The position numbers were made by a program, and so were the translations under genes. Below the pieces are notes generated by a model. That model worked only from the letters and a program-made list of their open reading frames with translations. It made no database searches and was not told the origin of the DNA. Shown in pieces: positions 1 through 9,263 of a DNA stretch of 64,000 nucleotides. The DNA is from Enterococcus faecalis_A (GTDB lineage Bacteria > Bacillota > Bacilli > Lactobacillales > Enterococcaceae), in assembly GCA_051295955.1 (NCBI GenBank), contig JBPDWA010000004.1:62001-126000 (forward strand), given 5' to 3'. How positions within the stretch are numbered: position 1 is the stretch's first letter; each line of letters starts with the position of its first letter.

Positions 1-249
1 GAACGCATCGCTGAGCTAAAATTGAAGTATCAAGCGTTGCCTGAAGCTAAAAAACAAGACCTAAAAGAACACGCACAAAAAAGAAACTTTTTACGCTATC
101 GCAAGATTGAACGCATTAAAAGTGAACTTCTTCGCCTTGAAGCCAGACGTGCGCAATTGGAATTATGTGAACGCGGTTTGGAATTGGCGGAACTTGAGAA
201 AAAAATTATATTAAAAAAAGAAAAATTACTTAGATGTATCAATAGCTAA
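1..249 (+). CDS. C-terminal part of an unrecognised charged helical protein
   Basis: The frame is open from the first base of the window, so the gene probably begins upstream; 82 codons are visible before the TAA. A TTG at 22 could be a start, but no ribosome site precedes it, so I read this as a 3' fragment. The protein is dominated by Lys, Glu, Leu, Arg and Gln with no Pro after the first third, as expected of a long amphipathic helix or coiled coil. I recognise no family. It ends 34 bp before the antiporter gene on the same strand, so the two may be cotranscribed. Confidence 0.55.
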   Translation, partial: ERIAELKLKYQALPEAKKQDLKEHAQKRNFLRYRKIERIKSELLRLEARRAQLELCERGLELAELEKKIILKKEKLLRCINS

Positions 250-283
250 CGTAAAAGAATAATACCATGAAGGGAGTGGTAGG

Positions 284-2347
284 ATGGACTTTATCTTTCT
301 AATTATTGTCTTTGCTTTTGCGATTACGTTTTCAAATGTTTTCAACCGTGTCGTTCCTATTGTGCCGCTGCCGTTAGTTCAAATTTTTGTTGGGGCTTTG
401 ATCGGTTTAACTAAGATCGGTCAGGAAATTGTTTTTGAACCTGAAATCTTTCTAGTCATGATCATTGCTCCTTTACTATTTCGAGAAGGCGAATTAATTA
501 ATTTAAAAGCCATGATGAAAAACTTTGGGTTAATTCTTTTCTTGGCTTTTTTTGGCGTCTTCATTACATTGATGAGTGTCGGGTGGACATTGCATCTAGT
601 CTTTCCTGCCTTGCCTTTGGCGGCTTGTTTTGCCTTTGGCGCCGCCTTGGGACCGACAGATGCAGTAGCTGTTAGCTCTTTATCTAACCGTATTAGTATT
701 CCTGAAAAAGCTATGAATATCTTGGCTGGCGAAGGATTGATCAATGACGCATCGGGCGTCACTGCCTTTCAATTTGCCTTGGCTGCTTTGTTAACAGGGA
801 CCTTTTCACCGTGGCAAGCGGGGACGTCTTTATTTATCTCCAGTATTGGCGGAGCTTTAGTCGGATGGGTTTTGGTAATGATCAAACAACAAGTTGCCCA
901 TATTTTGGAAACAGCTTCTGCTAAGGATGTGACCGGTTATTTAATGATTGAATTGTTGCTGCCGTTTTTAGCTTATATGCTAGCGTCTCTGGTGGGGGCA
1001 TCTGGTATTATCGCTGCTGTAACAGCTGGTATGATGCAAGCTTCCAGTTTCAAAAAGGTTTCGCTCTTTGAAGCGGAGTTATCCAATGTGACTGAGAGTA
1101 CTTGGCAAACCATCGAATTTACCCTAAATGCTTTAGTTTTTTTATTTTTAGGAATCGAACTTTCTCAAGTTTTTTCACCGATTTGGAATAGTCAAACATA
1201 TTCTAATGATTTTTTACTAGTCGTTGTTTTGTTAATCAGTTTAGCAGTCTTTAGCATTCGCTTCATTTCAATTGTTAGCATTTATTGGGTTAAAAATGGT
1301 TTTGGCTACGTGAAACATTGTCTTAACGAAATATTGATTTTGACCTTTGGTGGTGTGAAAGGAACTGTTAGTTTAGCGACTATTTTTATTTTGCCGTTAA
1401 CCATTAATGGTCAGGCTTTTCCTGAACGAGCGTTGCTGTTGTTTATTACCGCATGTGTTATTTTAGTGACACTAATTGTCGGAATCGTCATGCTGCCGTT
1501 TTTAACGGATTCAGAAGTTCAAGAGCAGGTAGATGATTCTGTTGAAATTCGACTTTTACAAGATGTTGTCCAAAATTTACGGATTCAAAATCAAAAAGAA
1601 CCGCGGGTAGAAATGGAAGCAGTAATTGAAAATTATCAAGATCGAATCCGCGAGCTATATACAGAGCTGTTAACACCAGATCGAAAACAAGATGTACAGG
1701 AACTGCGAGCCTTAATGGTAACGATTGAGCGTGATGGTTTAGAAGAGAGCTTGCGAACGAAAGAAATCAGCGTTAGAGGCTATCGGATTTACAAGCGTTT
1801 TATTTTCAGAATGGAGCGCTCTATTACGAAACAACTTTTATCAAGCGTTGGCTTTTGGTTGTTGTTTGCCGGACAGGCGCTAACTATTTTCTTTCACCCA
1901 AAATTATTTTTTGGCAAACAGGAGCTTTCTGAGGAAGACCAAGAGTTAAGAAATGAAGAGTTGGAAACAATTCGACAAGTTTTTTTAAGGAATACATCTG
2001 TTCTCTTAAAAAGTTTGGATAACTTGCGCGGTGTTTATGACGATGACTTAATTGACTTTTTCATTGATAACCGTTTGGATCTGGCTCATAAATTTGAAGA
2101 AGGGCAGTTTGTGGACTCTTATATTGTTCATTCTGAATCGGATTACATCAAAGAAATGCTGATTGCTTATCAAGCAGAACGAGCAATGATTACCGACTAT
2201 GAACGTTCTGGAGAAATTACTGATGAAGAAGCAAATGAATTAAGGAAAAAAGTGAATTTGCTGGAATCTTATTCAATCAACGATGCATCAAATACGTTGC
2301 CTATGAAGCGTATAATCAATCGCTTTAAGCAAGAAGCTAGGAAGTAA
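284..2347 (+). CDS. Na+/H+ antiporter, CPA1 (NhaP/YjcE-like) family
   Basis: Monovalent cation/proton antiporter of the plasma membrane, expected to serve pH and sodium homeostasis. The first 400 or so residues form about a dozen hydrophobic segments. They carry the family hallmarks FGAALGPTDAVAVSS near residue 118 and GEGLINDASG near 147; the Asp of the ND pair is the likely ion-binding residue. The last 270 residues are charged and cytosolic, a common regulatory tail in 650-700 residue members. The ATG at 284 follows a GGGAG ribosome site. The stop codon lies inside the stem-loop of the terminator at 2332. Ion specificity cannot be read from sequence. Confidence 0.9.
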   Translation: MDFIFLIIVFAFAITFSNVFNRVVPIVPLPLVQIFVGALIGLTKIGQEIVFEPEIFLVMIIAPLLFREGELINLKAMMKNFGLILFLAFFGVFITLMSVGWTLHLVFPALPLAACFAFGAALGPTDAVAVSSLSNRISIPEKAMNILAGEGLINDASGVTAFQFALAALLTGTFSPWQAGTSLFISSIGGALVGWVLVMIKQQVAHILETASAKDVTGYLMIELLLPFLAYMLASLVGASGIIAAVTAGMMQASSFKKVSLFEAELSNVTESTWQTIEFTLNALVFLFLGIELSQVFSPIWNSQTYSNDFLLVVVLLISLAVFSIRFISIVSIYWVKNGFGYVKHCLNEILILTFGGVKGTVSLATIFILPLTINGQAFPERALLLFITACVILVTLIVGIVMLPFLTDSEVQEQVDDSVEIRLLQDVVQNLRIQNQKEPRVEMEAVIENYQDRIRELYTELLTPDRKQDVQELRALMVTIERDGLEESLRTKEISVRGYRIYKRFIFRMERSITKQLLSSVGFWLLFAGQALTIFFHPKLFFGKQELSEEDQELRNEELETIRQVFLRNTSVLLKSLDNLRGVYDDDLIDFFIDNRLDLAHKFEEGQFVDSYIVHSESDYIKEMLIAYQAERAMITDYERSGEITDEEANELRKKVNLLESYSINDASNTLPMKRIINRFKQEARK

Positions 2348-2370
2348 ACGAAAACTAGCTTCTTTTTTTT
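2332..2370 (+). terminator. Rho-independent terminator overlapping the antiporter stop codon
   Basis: A perfect 9-bp stem (AGAAGCTAG with CTAGCTTCT), a 14-nt loop and an 8-T run. The left arm is coding sequence of the antiporter's last codons, so termination and stop codon are compressed into one element. Confidence 0.85.
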
Positions 2371-2421
2371 GCTTTTTTTTGTTACAATGAACAAGATGAA
2401 ACCAGAAATGGATGTGAGCTC

Positions 2422-4311
2422 TTGAAAGAACTTAACGTAATGAATCTGACGAAAACCTATGGGGAGAAAACGCTTTTTGATCATATCTCGTTTCTTATTC
2501 ATGAAAAGGACCGGATCGGCTTAATCGGTACGAACGGAACAGGCAAAACCAGTCTCTTGAATATTTTAGCCGGCAAAGATACTAGTGACGGCAGTCAACA
2601 AACATTGCAGCATGCCGCTGATTTTCAAATCGGCTATCTGTCTCAAGACCAACAATTTGACCCTGAATTAACCGTAGCCGCTGCTGTTTTTCAAGGAGAA
2701 ACACCGACTTTCAAGGCCGTTCGAAATTATGAAGCTGCTTTAGCGGCTTTGGAGCAGCAAGGCTTGGATCAAGCTGTTCAAAAGCAATTTGCCTTAGCAG
2801 AAGAACAAATGAATAAAGCTGACGCTTGGTCAGCAGCCACTGATGCTAAGATTATTTTACAAAAATTAGGCATTGACGCTTTACAAAAACAAATGAAAGA
2901 ACTTTCCGGCGGCCAACAAAAGCGAGTCAGCTTAGCCCAAGTGTTAATCGAAGCACCTGATTTGCTGTTACTGGACGAACCGACTAACCACTTGGATTAT
3001 GAAGCGATCGAATGGTTGGAATCCTTTTTGAACAGTTATCGTGGCGCAGTGTTAATGGTAACTCATGATCGGTATTTTTTGGATCGCGTCACCAATCGCA
3101 TATTCGAATTATCCTTTGGCAAACTCTACGAATACCAAGGTAACTATGAAGCCTATCTCGCAGCAAAAGCGCAACGAGTACGCGTAGAAGTCGAGCAAGA
3201 AGCGAAGCGCAAGCAGCTTTATAAACAAGAATTAGCTTGGATGCGAGCTGGCGTTCAAGCTCGGGGAACCAAGCAACAAGCAAGAATTGATCGTTTTAAC
3301 GCCTTAAAAGAAAACCTTCATCAAGTCAAACAAAACGGGCAGCTCCAAGTGGATTTAACTACTCAGCGTTTAGGCAAAAAAGTGTTGGAAATCAAAGCTG
3401 GTTATTACCAAATTGCGGAGCAGCCACTGCTGAATGATTTTCATTTATTGGTTCAAGCCAAAGATCGGATAGGCATCACTGGCCAAAATGGCGCTGGGAA
3501 ATCAACTTTATTAAATGTTTTAGCCGGTCGTAAACAGCTGCATCAAGGGATGTACACAATTGGCGAAACTGTGCGGATCGGTTATTACACTCAACAAAAT
3601 GAAGCGATGAATCCTAATAAACGTATAATTGCATATTTACAAGAGGCAGCCGAAGAAGTCAAAACAACTGCCGGTACTACTATCGGTGTTGCCGAGTTGT
3701 TGGAACGCTTTTTATTTCCGCGTTTTATGCACGGAACTGTTATCGGTAAATTATCAGGCGGGGAAAAGCGTCGCTTATATTTGCTGAAACTACTGATTGC
3801 TCAACCAAATGTCCTGTTGTTGGATGAACCGACAAATGATCTGGATATTGATACTTTGACAATCTTGGAAGATTACATTCGCACATTTAAAGGAGCAGTT
3901 ATCGCAGTCTCACATGATCGGTATTTCTTAGATAAAACGATGGACAAATTACTGTTATTCCAAGGAAACGGTCAGATTGATCGTTTCTATGGCTCCATGA
4001 GCGATTATTTAACTACAAAAAAAGTCATAGTCAAAGCCAATAATCCCGTTGCCAAAAAAGTAAAAATTTCACCTACGACCACAAAAGAAAAAACAAAGCT
4101 CACCTATATGGAGCAAAAAGAGTGGGAAACCATTGAAGATGAGATTGATCATTTGGAACAATCGATTGCTGCCATCACGGAAACGATGAATCAGCAAGGC
4201 GCTGATTTTCTACAACTTCAAACGTTACAAGATGAATTAACTACAACAGAAGCTGCTTTAGCAGATAAAATAGCTCGCTGGGAATATTTAAGTGAATATG
4301 TACAAAATTAG
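2422..4311 (+). CDS. ABC-F family ATPase with C-terminal coiled coil (Uup-like)
   Basis: Soluble tandem ATPase of the ABC-F class, acting on ribosomes or nucleic-acid-linked processes rather than transport; there are no membrane segments. Cassette 1 has Walker A GTNGTGKTS at residues 36-44, signature LSGGQQKR and Walker B LLLLDEPTNHLD. Cassette 2 has GQNGAGKST, LSGGEKRR and VLLLDEPTNDLD. A lysine-rich linker leads to a C-terminal helical hairpin of about 70 residues, typical of Uup. The start is TTG at 2422; no in-frame ATG precedes the conserved N-terminus. The TAG stop overlaps the thyA ribosome site, so the genes form an operon. Whether it is Uup proper or a resistance-type ABC-F is not settled. 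Confidence 0.88.
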   Translation: MKELNVMNLTKTYGEKTLFDHISFLIHEKDRIGLIGTNGTGKTSLLNILAGKDTSDGSQQTLQHAADFQIGYLSQDQQFDPELTVAAAVFQGETPTFKAVRNYEAALAALEQQGLDQAVQKQFALAEEQMNKADAWSAATDAKIILQKLGIDALQKQMKELSGGQQKRVSLAQVLIEAPDLLLLDEPTNHLDYEAIEWLESFLNSYRGAVLMVTHDRYFLDRVTNRIFELSFGKLYEYQGNYEAYLAAKAQRVRVEVEQEAKRKQLYKQELAWMRAGVQARGTKQQARIDRFNALKENLHQVKQNGQLQVDLTTQRLGKKVLEIKAGYYQIAEQPLLNDFHLLVQAKDRIGITGQNGAGKSTLLNVLAGRKQLHQGMYTIGETVRIGYYTQQNEAMNPNKRIIAYLQEAAEEVKTTAGTTIGVAELLERFLFPRFMHGTVIGKLSGGEKRRLYLLKLLIAQPNVLLLDEPTNDLDIDTLTILEDYIRTFKGAVIAVSHDRYFLDKTMDKLLLFQGNGQIDRFYGSMSDYLTTKKVIVKANNPVAKKVKISPTTTKEKTKLTYMEQKEWETIEDEIDHLEQSIAAITETMNQQGADFLQLQTLQDELTTTEAALADKIARWEYLSEYVQN

Positions 4312-4322
4312 GAGGCGAAGAA

Positions 4323-5270
4323 ATGGAACAAGCTTATTTAGAGTTAGGACGAACATTATTGGAAAAAGGGCAGCTTAAAGACGATCGTACCGGTACCGGG
4401 ACCTTAAGTCTTTTTGGTTATCAAATGCGATTTAATTTGGCGGAAGGATTTCCTTTATTAACCACCAAACGGGTTCCTTTTGGACTGATTAAGAGTGAAC
4501 TGTTATGGTTTTTAAAAGGAGACACCAATATCCGTTTCTTACTGCAACACAACAATCATATTTGGGATGAATGGGCGTTTGAACGCTATATTAAAAGTAA
4601 TGAATATCAAGGACCGGATATGACGGATTTTGGTCATCGCGTTTTACAGGATCCTGAATTTAAAAAACGCTATGAAGCAGAACATGCCAAATTTTGCCAG
4701 CTAATAATTGAAGATGAGGCATTTGCTGCTAAATTCGGGGAATTGGGCAACATTTACGGCGCTCAGTGGCGCCACTGGGAAACTAAAGACGGCCATTTTA
4801 TCGATCAATTAAAACAAGTCATTGAAATGATCAAAGTAACGCCGGATTCTAGACGGCTGATCGTTTCTGCTTGGAATCCAGAGGACGTGCCTTCGATGGC
4901 CTTGCCTCCATGTCATACTATGTTCCAATTTTATGTAGTTGATAATAAACTTAGCTGCCAGCTTTATCAAAGAAGTGCCGATGTTTTTTTAGGTGTTCCA
5001 TTTAACATTGCAAGCTATGCATTACTGACTCATTTGATTGCCCATGAAACCGGCTTAGAAGTTGGGGAATTCATCCATACCCTTGGAGATGCTCATTTGT
5101 ACCAAAATCATGTGGAGCAAATGCAAGAACAATTGTCGCGAGAAGTTCGCACACTACCAACATTAACACTAAATCAAGCAAAAACGTCAGTTTTTGAGTT
5201 TACTATGGAAGATATTCAACTGGAAGGCTATGATCCGCATCCAACAATCAAAGCACCGATTGCGGTTTAA
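4323..5270 (+). CDS. thyA: Thymidylate synthase
   Basis: Makes dTMP from dUMP using methylene-tetrahydrofolate, which leaves dihydrofolate for the reductase encoded next. At 315 residues it belongs to the long Lactobacillus casei type, with an extra block of about 50 residues after the N-terminal third. The catalytic cysteine is in LPPCHTMFQFYV and the dUMP-binding stretch RSADVFLGVPFN follows. A strong AGGAGG ribosome site overlaps the stop codon of the ABC-F gene, and the reductase gene starts 19 bp after the thyA stop, so all three genes are probably one transcript. Confidence 0.97.
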   Translation: MEQAYLELGRTLLEKGQLKDDRTGTGTLSLFGYQMRFNLAEGFPLLTTKRVPFGLIKSELLWFLKGDTNIRFLLQHNNHIWDEWAFERYIKSNEYQGPDMTDFGHRVLQDPEFKKRYEAEHAKFCQLIIEDEAFAAKFGELGNIYGAQWRHWETKDGHFIDQLKQVIEMIKVTPDSRRLIVSAWNPEDVPSMALPPCHTMFQFYVVDNKLSCQLYQRSADVFLGVPFNIASYALLTHLIAHETGLEVGEFIHTLGDAHLYQNHVEQMQEQLSREVRTLPTLTLNQAKTSVFEFTMEDIQLEGYDPHPTIKAPIAV

Positions 5271-5288
5271 AAGGAAGGAAGTGACTCG

Positions 5289-5786
5289 ATGTTAGCAGCG
5301 ATTTGGGCTCAAGACGAACAAGGAACCATCGGTAAAGAAGACCACTTACCGTGGCATTTGCCAGCTGATTTACAATTTTTCAAACAAACAACGGAAAATA
5401 ATACTTTGGTGATGGGGCGTAAAACATTCGAAGGGATGGGCAGCCGACCACTACCAAATCGAACCACGATTGTTTTAACCACTGATCCCACCTACCAAGC
5501 GGAAGGTGTTTTGGTAATGCATTCTGTTTCAGAAGTAGAAGACTATGCTCAAAACTTTGAGGGGATTACGTTTATTGCAGGTGGCTCGAAAATTTATCAA
5601 GCATTTTTACCTATCTGTGACGTTTTGTATCGAACGGTTATTCATCATCCCTTTGAAGGAGATACTACATTTCCGGAAGTGAATTGGAATCAATGGACCA
5701 AAATCAATAGCTGCCAAGGAGAAGTCACAGAAAAAGATCGCTATCCCCACGAATTTGAAACATACCATCGGAAAGTCGATGCATAA
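5289..5786 (+). CDS. folA: Dihydrofolate reductase
   Basis: Reduces dihydrofolate to tetrahydrofolate with NADPH, regenerating the cofactor used by the upstream thymidylate synthase. The 165-residue length is normal for chromosomal enzymes. Visible hallmarks are the N-terminal AAIWAQDEQGTIG, the DHLPWHLPADLQFFK substrate loop with its acidic residue, VMGRKTFEGMG and the IAGGSKIYQ NADPH loop. The ATG at 5289 follows GGAAGGAAG. It is the last gene of the ABC-F/thyA/folA group. It looks like a housekeeping copy, not an acquired trimethoprim-resistance gene. Confidence 0.95.
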   Translation: MLAAIWAQDEQGTIGKEDHLPWHLPADLQFFKQTTENNTLVMGRKTFEGMGSRPLPNRTTIVLTTDPTYQAEGVLVMHSVSEVEDYAQNFEGITFIAGGSKIYQAFLPICDVLYRTVIHHPFEGDTTFPEVNWNQWTKINSCQGEVTEKDRYPHEFETYHRKVDA

Positions 5787-5803
5787 AAATTAATGCACAC
5801 AAA

Positions 5804-5845
5804 AAGGCGTAGGACCAAAGTCGTTTTGACTTACTCCTACGCCTT
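5804..5845 (-). terminator. Terminator-like hairpin downstream of lexA
   Basis: An 11-bp perfect stem (AAGGCGTAGGA with TCCTACGCCTT) with a nested AAGTC/GACTT stem. Five A on the low-coordinate side read as a T run on the minus strand, so it best fits the end of the lexA transcript, 186 bp past its stop. It is also the only hairpin after the reductase gene, where it would work poorly for lack of a T run. The 185 bp between it and lexA hold nothing I recognise. Confidence 0.6.
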
Positions 5846-6030
5846 AACCCTTTAAGAAATGTGCTCGTAACCAAGCGCTGACTCTCTATTTATCCTCTAG
5901 GCTTAATGCAAGATGTTCTAGCGGAACAAACGAACTGGCTAAAAGGGCTCAATGTAATCAAGCTCCGTTTTACAAAATAGGAGAGCTCATCTGTTTCTGT
6001 CATAGTGAAGAGCTTGCGTTTTTTATAAAA

Positions 6031-6654
6031 TTAATAGATATGATTTCTATATAAGCCGACGACTTTTCCTAAGATGGTTACATTGTCCAACAATATTGGC
6101 TCTAAAGCATCGTTTTCTGGTTGTAGTCGAATATGATCGTTTTCTTTAAAGAAACGTTTGCAAGTTGCTTCGTCTTCATCGGTCATGGCAATGACGATAT
6201 CTCCGTTAGTTGCACTGGCTTGCTTGCGGACAATCACTTGATCTCCATCTAAAATTCCAGCGTTAATCATACTTTCGCCTCGAATAGTTAACATAAATAA
6301 AGAGCGTTCTTCAGTCCGCAAGCTAGGTGGTAACGGAAAGAAATCCGCAGCTTCTTCAACCGCTAAAATCGGTTCCCCGGCAGTAACTACGCCCAACATA
6401 GGAATCGTTGAAGGTTGAATGCCGATTTTGGCCAAGCCGGCAGCCGTCAATTCAATGGCACGCGGTTTCGTAGGATCCCGCAAGATTAGACCCTTTTTTT
6501 CAAGACGAGCCAAATGCCCGTGAACAGTGGAAGTAGAGGATAAATCTACTGCTTTTCCAATTTCTCGCACAGTGGGTGGATAGCCTTTTAGTTCAACTTG
6601 TTCATATATATATTTAAGTACTTCTATTTGTCTCGTTTCTGTACGTTTCGCCAA
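6031..6654 (-). CDS. lexA: LexA, SOS response repressor
   Basis: Represses SOS genes by binding CGAAC-N4-GTTCG boxes and cleaves itself when RecA filaments form. The N-terminal winged helix runs from RQIEVLKYIYEQV to the recognition helix region STSTVHGHL. The Ala-Gly cleavage bond is in VVTAGEPI; the catalytic serine is in GESMINAG and the lysine in VIVRKQ. I chose the TTG at 6654 (207 residues, beginning MAKRTETRQ) because the AAAGAGG ribosome site abuts the GTG at 6663 but is 9 nt from this TTG. The gene is autoregulated through the box at 6711. ynzC is divergent, as in Bacillus. Confidence 0.95.
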   Translation of the reverse strand: MAKRTETRQIEVLKYIYEQVELKGYPPTVREIGKAVDLSSTSTVHGHLARLEKKGLILRDPTKPRAIELTAAGLAKIGIQPSTIPMLGVVTAGEPILAVEEAADFFPLPPSLRTEERSLFMLTIRGESMINAGILDGDQVIVRKQASATNGDIVIAMTDEDEATCKRFFKENDHIRLQPENDALEPILLDNVTILGKVVGLYRNHIY

Positions 6655-6684
6655 AACCCTCACCCTCTTTCAATTGATAATTTC

Positions 6685-6713
6685 AGTGTACCATAGTTTC
6701 TTTACAAATTCAA
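6685..6713 (-). promoter_or_regulatory. lexA promoter
   Basis: On the minus strand, -35 TTGAAT (6708-6713) and -10 TACACT (6685-6690) are separated by exactly 17 bp. The -35 overlaps the LexA box by three bases. Confidence 0.75.
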
Positions 6714-6724
6714 ACAAGCGTTCG
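6711..6724 (-). promoter_or_regulatory. LexA (SOS) box
   Basis: Reads CGAACGCTTGTTTG on the minus strand, one mismatch from the Gram-positive consensus CGAAC-N4-GTTCG. It overlaps the lexA -35 element, the expected position for autorepression. It lies about 30 bp upstream of the ynzC -35, so it would affect ynzC less. Confidence 0.8.
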
Positions 6725-6752
6725 TGTGAAAAACAGGGATTTTTAATTATAG

Positions 6753-6781
6753 TTGTCTTTTTCTAGTGCTTCCGCTAAGAT
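6753..6781 (+). promoter_or_regulatory. ynzC promoter
   Basis: TTGTCT (6753-6758), 17-bp spacer, TAAGAT (6776-6781), followed by a TAAGGAGG ribosome site. Confidence 0.6.
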
Positions 6782-6813
6782 AGACTTGAAAAGTAAGGAG
6801 GCTAAAGACGAAA

Positions 6814-7056
6814 ATGTTATCTGAAGAAAAGATGAACCGTATTAACGAACTGGCTCGCAAGGCCAAAGAAAGTGACTTGTCTACTAAAGAAAAAGAAGAG
6901 CAGCAACAATTAAGAAAAGAATACCTAGCTGCGTTTCGCAGTGGCATGCGTCACCATATTGAGGGCATGAAGATCGTTGATCCTGAAGGAACAGACGTCA
7001 CACCAGAAAAACTTAAACAAATTCAAAAAGAAAAAGGACTTCATAACCGAAAGTAA
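6814..7056 (+). CDS. ynzC: DUF896 small protein (YnzC family)
   Basis: An 80-residue highly charged protein of the DUF896 family. Bacillus YnzC is a small cytosolic helical-hairpin protein encoded beside lexA and yneA in the SOS region; its biochemical role is unknown. The N-terminal MLSEEKMNRINELARKAKES and the EYLAAFRSGMRHHIEGMK segment are the family signature. The ATG at 6814 follows TAAGGAGG with good spacing. The yneA division-inhibitor gene that sits between lexA and ynzC in Bacillus is absent here, and the only LexA box is on the lexA side. Confidence 0.88.
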   Translation: MLSEEKMNRINELARKAKESDLSTKEKEEQQQLRKEYLAAFRSGMRHHIEGMKIVDPEGTDVTPEKLKQIQKEKGLHNRK

Positions 7057-7085
7057 TTGCTTTCATTGAGGAAATACGCTACTAT
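7057..7085 (+). promoter_or_regulatory. Candidate tkt promoter
   Basis: TTGCTT (7057-7062), 17-bp spacer, TACTAT (7080-7085). It begins right after the ynzC stop, suggesting tkt is separately transcribed. Confidence 0.55.
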
Positions 7086-7128
7086 AAGTAATAAAGGTAC
7101 AAAAAACCTAAATTAGGAGATGATTCGT

Positions 7129-9126
7129 TTGTTCGACAAGATTGATCAACTAGGCGTAAACACCATTCGTACATTAAGTATGGATGCAATTCAAAAGGCG
7201 AATTCCGGCCATCCGGGATTACCGCTGGGAGCAGCGCCAATGGCTTACACACTTTGGACTAAGTTTTTAAAAGTCAATCCCACCACTTCAACCAGCTGGG
7301 TAGACAGAGACCGTTTTGTCCTTTCTGCCGGACATGGTTCAGCTATGTTGTACAGCCTCTTACACTTAGCCGGCTATCAAGTAACCATGGACGATCTAAA
7401 AAGCTTTCGTCAATGGGACAGCAAAACACCCGGACATCCGGAAGTTCATCACACAGATGGTGTTGAAGCAACAACGGGTCCTTTAGGTCAAGGAATTGCG
7501 ATGGCCGTTGGTATGGCAATGGCAGAAGCTCACTTAAGTGCGACTTATAATCGTGAAAATTTCTCGATCGTTGATCATCACACGTACGCATTGTGCGGTG
7601 ACGGTGACTTAATGGAAGGCGTTTCACAAGAAGCTGCTTCAATGGCTGGCCATATGAAACTAGGTAAACTGATTGTTCTGTATGATTCTAATGACATTTC
7701 GCTAGATGGTCCTACTGCAAAGGCCTTCACTGAAAATGTAGGGGAACGTTTCAAAGCCTATGGTTGGCAACATATCTTAGTGAAAGATGGCAATGACTTA
7801 GACGAAATCGCTCAAGCAATAGAAACAGCCAAAGCTCAAACTGAGCAACCGACATTAATTGAAGTCAAGACTGTTATTGGTTATGGTTCACCAAAAGCTG
7901 GCACTTCAGCCGTACATGGTTCACCGTTGGGCGCAGAAGGAATTACAGCAGCCAAAGTAGCATACGGCTGGGATTATCCTGAATTTACCGTTCCTGAAGA
8001 AGTAAAGGCTCGCTTCAAAGAAACGATGGTAGAAAAAGGACAACTTGCACAAGCAAAATGGGAACAACTCTTTGCAGGATATGCAGCTAATTATCCGGAA
8101 TTAGCCCAACAATTTAAAGCAGCTTTTGCGCAACAATTGCCGGAAAACTGGGAACAAGCCTTGCCAACTTATGAACTAGGAACCAGTGCAGCCAGCCGAG
8201 TGACCAGCAAAGAAACCATTCAAGCAATCTCTAAAGTAGTTCCAAGCTTTTGGGGTGGCTCTGCTGATTTATCAGCTTCCAATAATACCATGGTTGCAGT
8301 TGAAAAAGATTTTGAGCCTGGGCAATATGAAGGCCGCAACATTTGGTTTGGAGTCCGTGAATTTGCCATGGCAGCAGCGATGAATGGAATTCAACTTCAC
8401 GGAGGTAGTCGGGTTTATGGGGGAACCTTCTTTGTGTTTACCGACTATTTACGTCCCGCCGTCCGCTTAGCTGCATTACAACAAGTTCCTGTCACTTACG
8501 TACTAACTCATGACTCAGTAGCCGTTGGTGAAGATGGACCTACCCACGAACCTATTGAACAATTAGCCAGCGTTCGCTGTATACCAAATGTTCATGTATT
8601 GCGTCCGGCCGATGGTAACGAAACAGTCGCTGCTTGGAAAGTGGCTCTAACTTCCAAAGATACCCCTACAATTCTGGTTCTTAGTCGCCAAAACCTACCA
8701 GTCCTTGAAGGAACGAGTGAAAAAGCGTCTGAATTTGTACAAAAAGGTGCATATGTCCTTTCGCCTCAACAAGGTGCTACACCAGACGGAATTTTACTGG
8801 CAACTGGCTCCGAAGTTAAATTAGCTATGGAAGCTCAAGCTCAATTGGCTAAAGAACAGATTGACGTATCAGTAGTATCAATGCCTAGTTTTGATTTGTT
8901 TGAAAAGCAATCATCTGAATATAAAGAAAGCGTCTTACCAAAAGCAGTAACAAAACGTTTAGCCATTGAAGCAGCGACTTCATTTGGCTGGGATCGCTAT
9001 GTTGGAACAGCAGGCAAAACGATTACCATCAACCATTTCGGTGCTTCTGCTCCTGGCGATCTAATCTTGAAAAATTTCGGTTTTACCACCGAAAATGTTG
9101 TGGCAACTTTTAAAGAGTTAGCCTAA
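7129..9126 (+). CDS. tkt: Transketolase
   Basis: Thiamine-diphosphate enzyme of the non-oxidative pentose phosphate pathway, moving two-carbon units between sugar phosphates. At 665 residues it is full length. The N-terminal block has NSGHPGLPLGAAP, the ThDP/metal motif CGDGDLMEGVSQEA runs to the ND of YDSNDISLDG, and the central domain has THDSVAVGEDGPTHEP. I place the start at the TTG at 7129 (MFDKIDQLGVNT), because the AGGAG site touches the ATG at 7120 but is 9 nt from this TTG; the shorter N-terminus also fits what I know of enterococcal homologues. A strong terminator follows. Confidence 0.96.
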   Translation: MFDKIDQLGVNTIRTLSMDAIQKANSGHPGLPLGAAPMAYTLWTKFLKVNPTTSTSWVDRDRFVLSAGHGSAMLYSLLHLAGYQVTMDDLKSFRQWDSKTPGHPEVHHTDGVEATTGPLGQGIAMAVGMAMAEAHLSATYNRENFSIVDHHTYALCGDGDLMEGVSQEAASMAGHMKLGKLIVLYDSNDISLDGPTAKAFTENVGERFKAYGWQHILVKDGNDLDEIAQAIETAKAQTEQPTLIEVKTVIGYGSPKAGTSAVHGSPLGAEGITAAKVAYGWDYPEFTVPEEVKARFKETMVEKGQLAQAKWEQLFAGYAANYPELAQQFKAAFAQQLPENWEQALPTYELGTSAASRVTSKETIQAISKVVPSFWGGSADLSASNNTMVAVEKDFEPGQYEGRNIWFGVREFAMAAAMNGIQLHGGSRVYGGTFFVFTDYLRPAVRLAALQQVPVTYVLTHDSVAVGEDGPTHEPIEQLASVRCIPNVHVLRPADGNETVAAWKVALTSKDTPTILVLSRQNLPVLEGTSEKASEFVQKGAYVLSPQQGATPDGILLATGSEVKLAMEAQAQLAKEQIDVSVVSMPSFDLFEKQSSEYKESVLPKAVTKRLAIEAATSFGWDRYVGTAGKTITINHFGASAPGDLILKNFGFTTENVVATFKELA

Positions 9127-9160
9127 TTCTTTTAAGAACGAATCAGCCTATATTTTAAAA

Positions 9161-9199
9161 GCTCATGACTTTCTGGCAACAGAAAGTCATGGGCTTTTT
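9161..9199 (+). terminator. Rho-independent terminator after tkt
   Basis: A 15-bp stem with one G-U pair (left arm 9161-9175, right arm 9180-9194), a GCAA tetraloop and a T5 run. Confidence 0.9.
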
Positions 9200-9263
9200 C
9201 ACATGATTATATTTCATTTATATTACAATAGAGTTAAAATTCTATGCTCTGTAATATTATTTG

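Noticed and set aside
421..762. A 113-codon minus-strand frame inside the antiporter gene
   Set aside because: Antisense of conserved membrane helices; no start signal.
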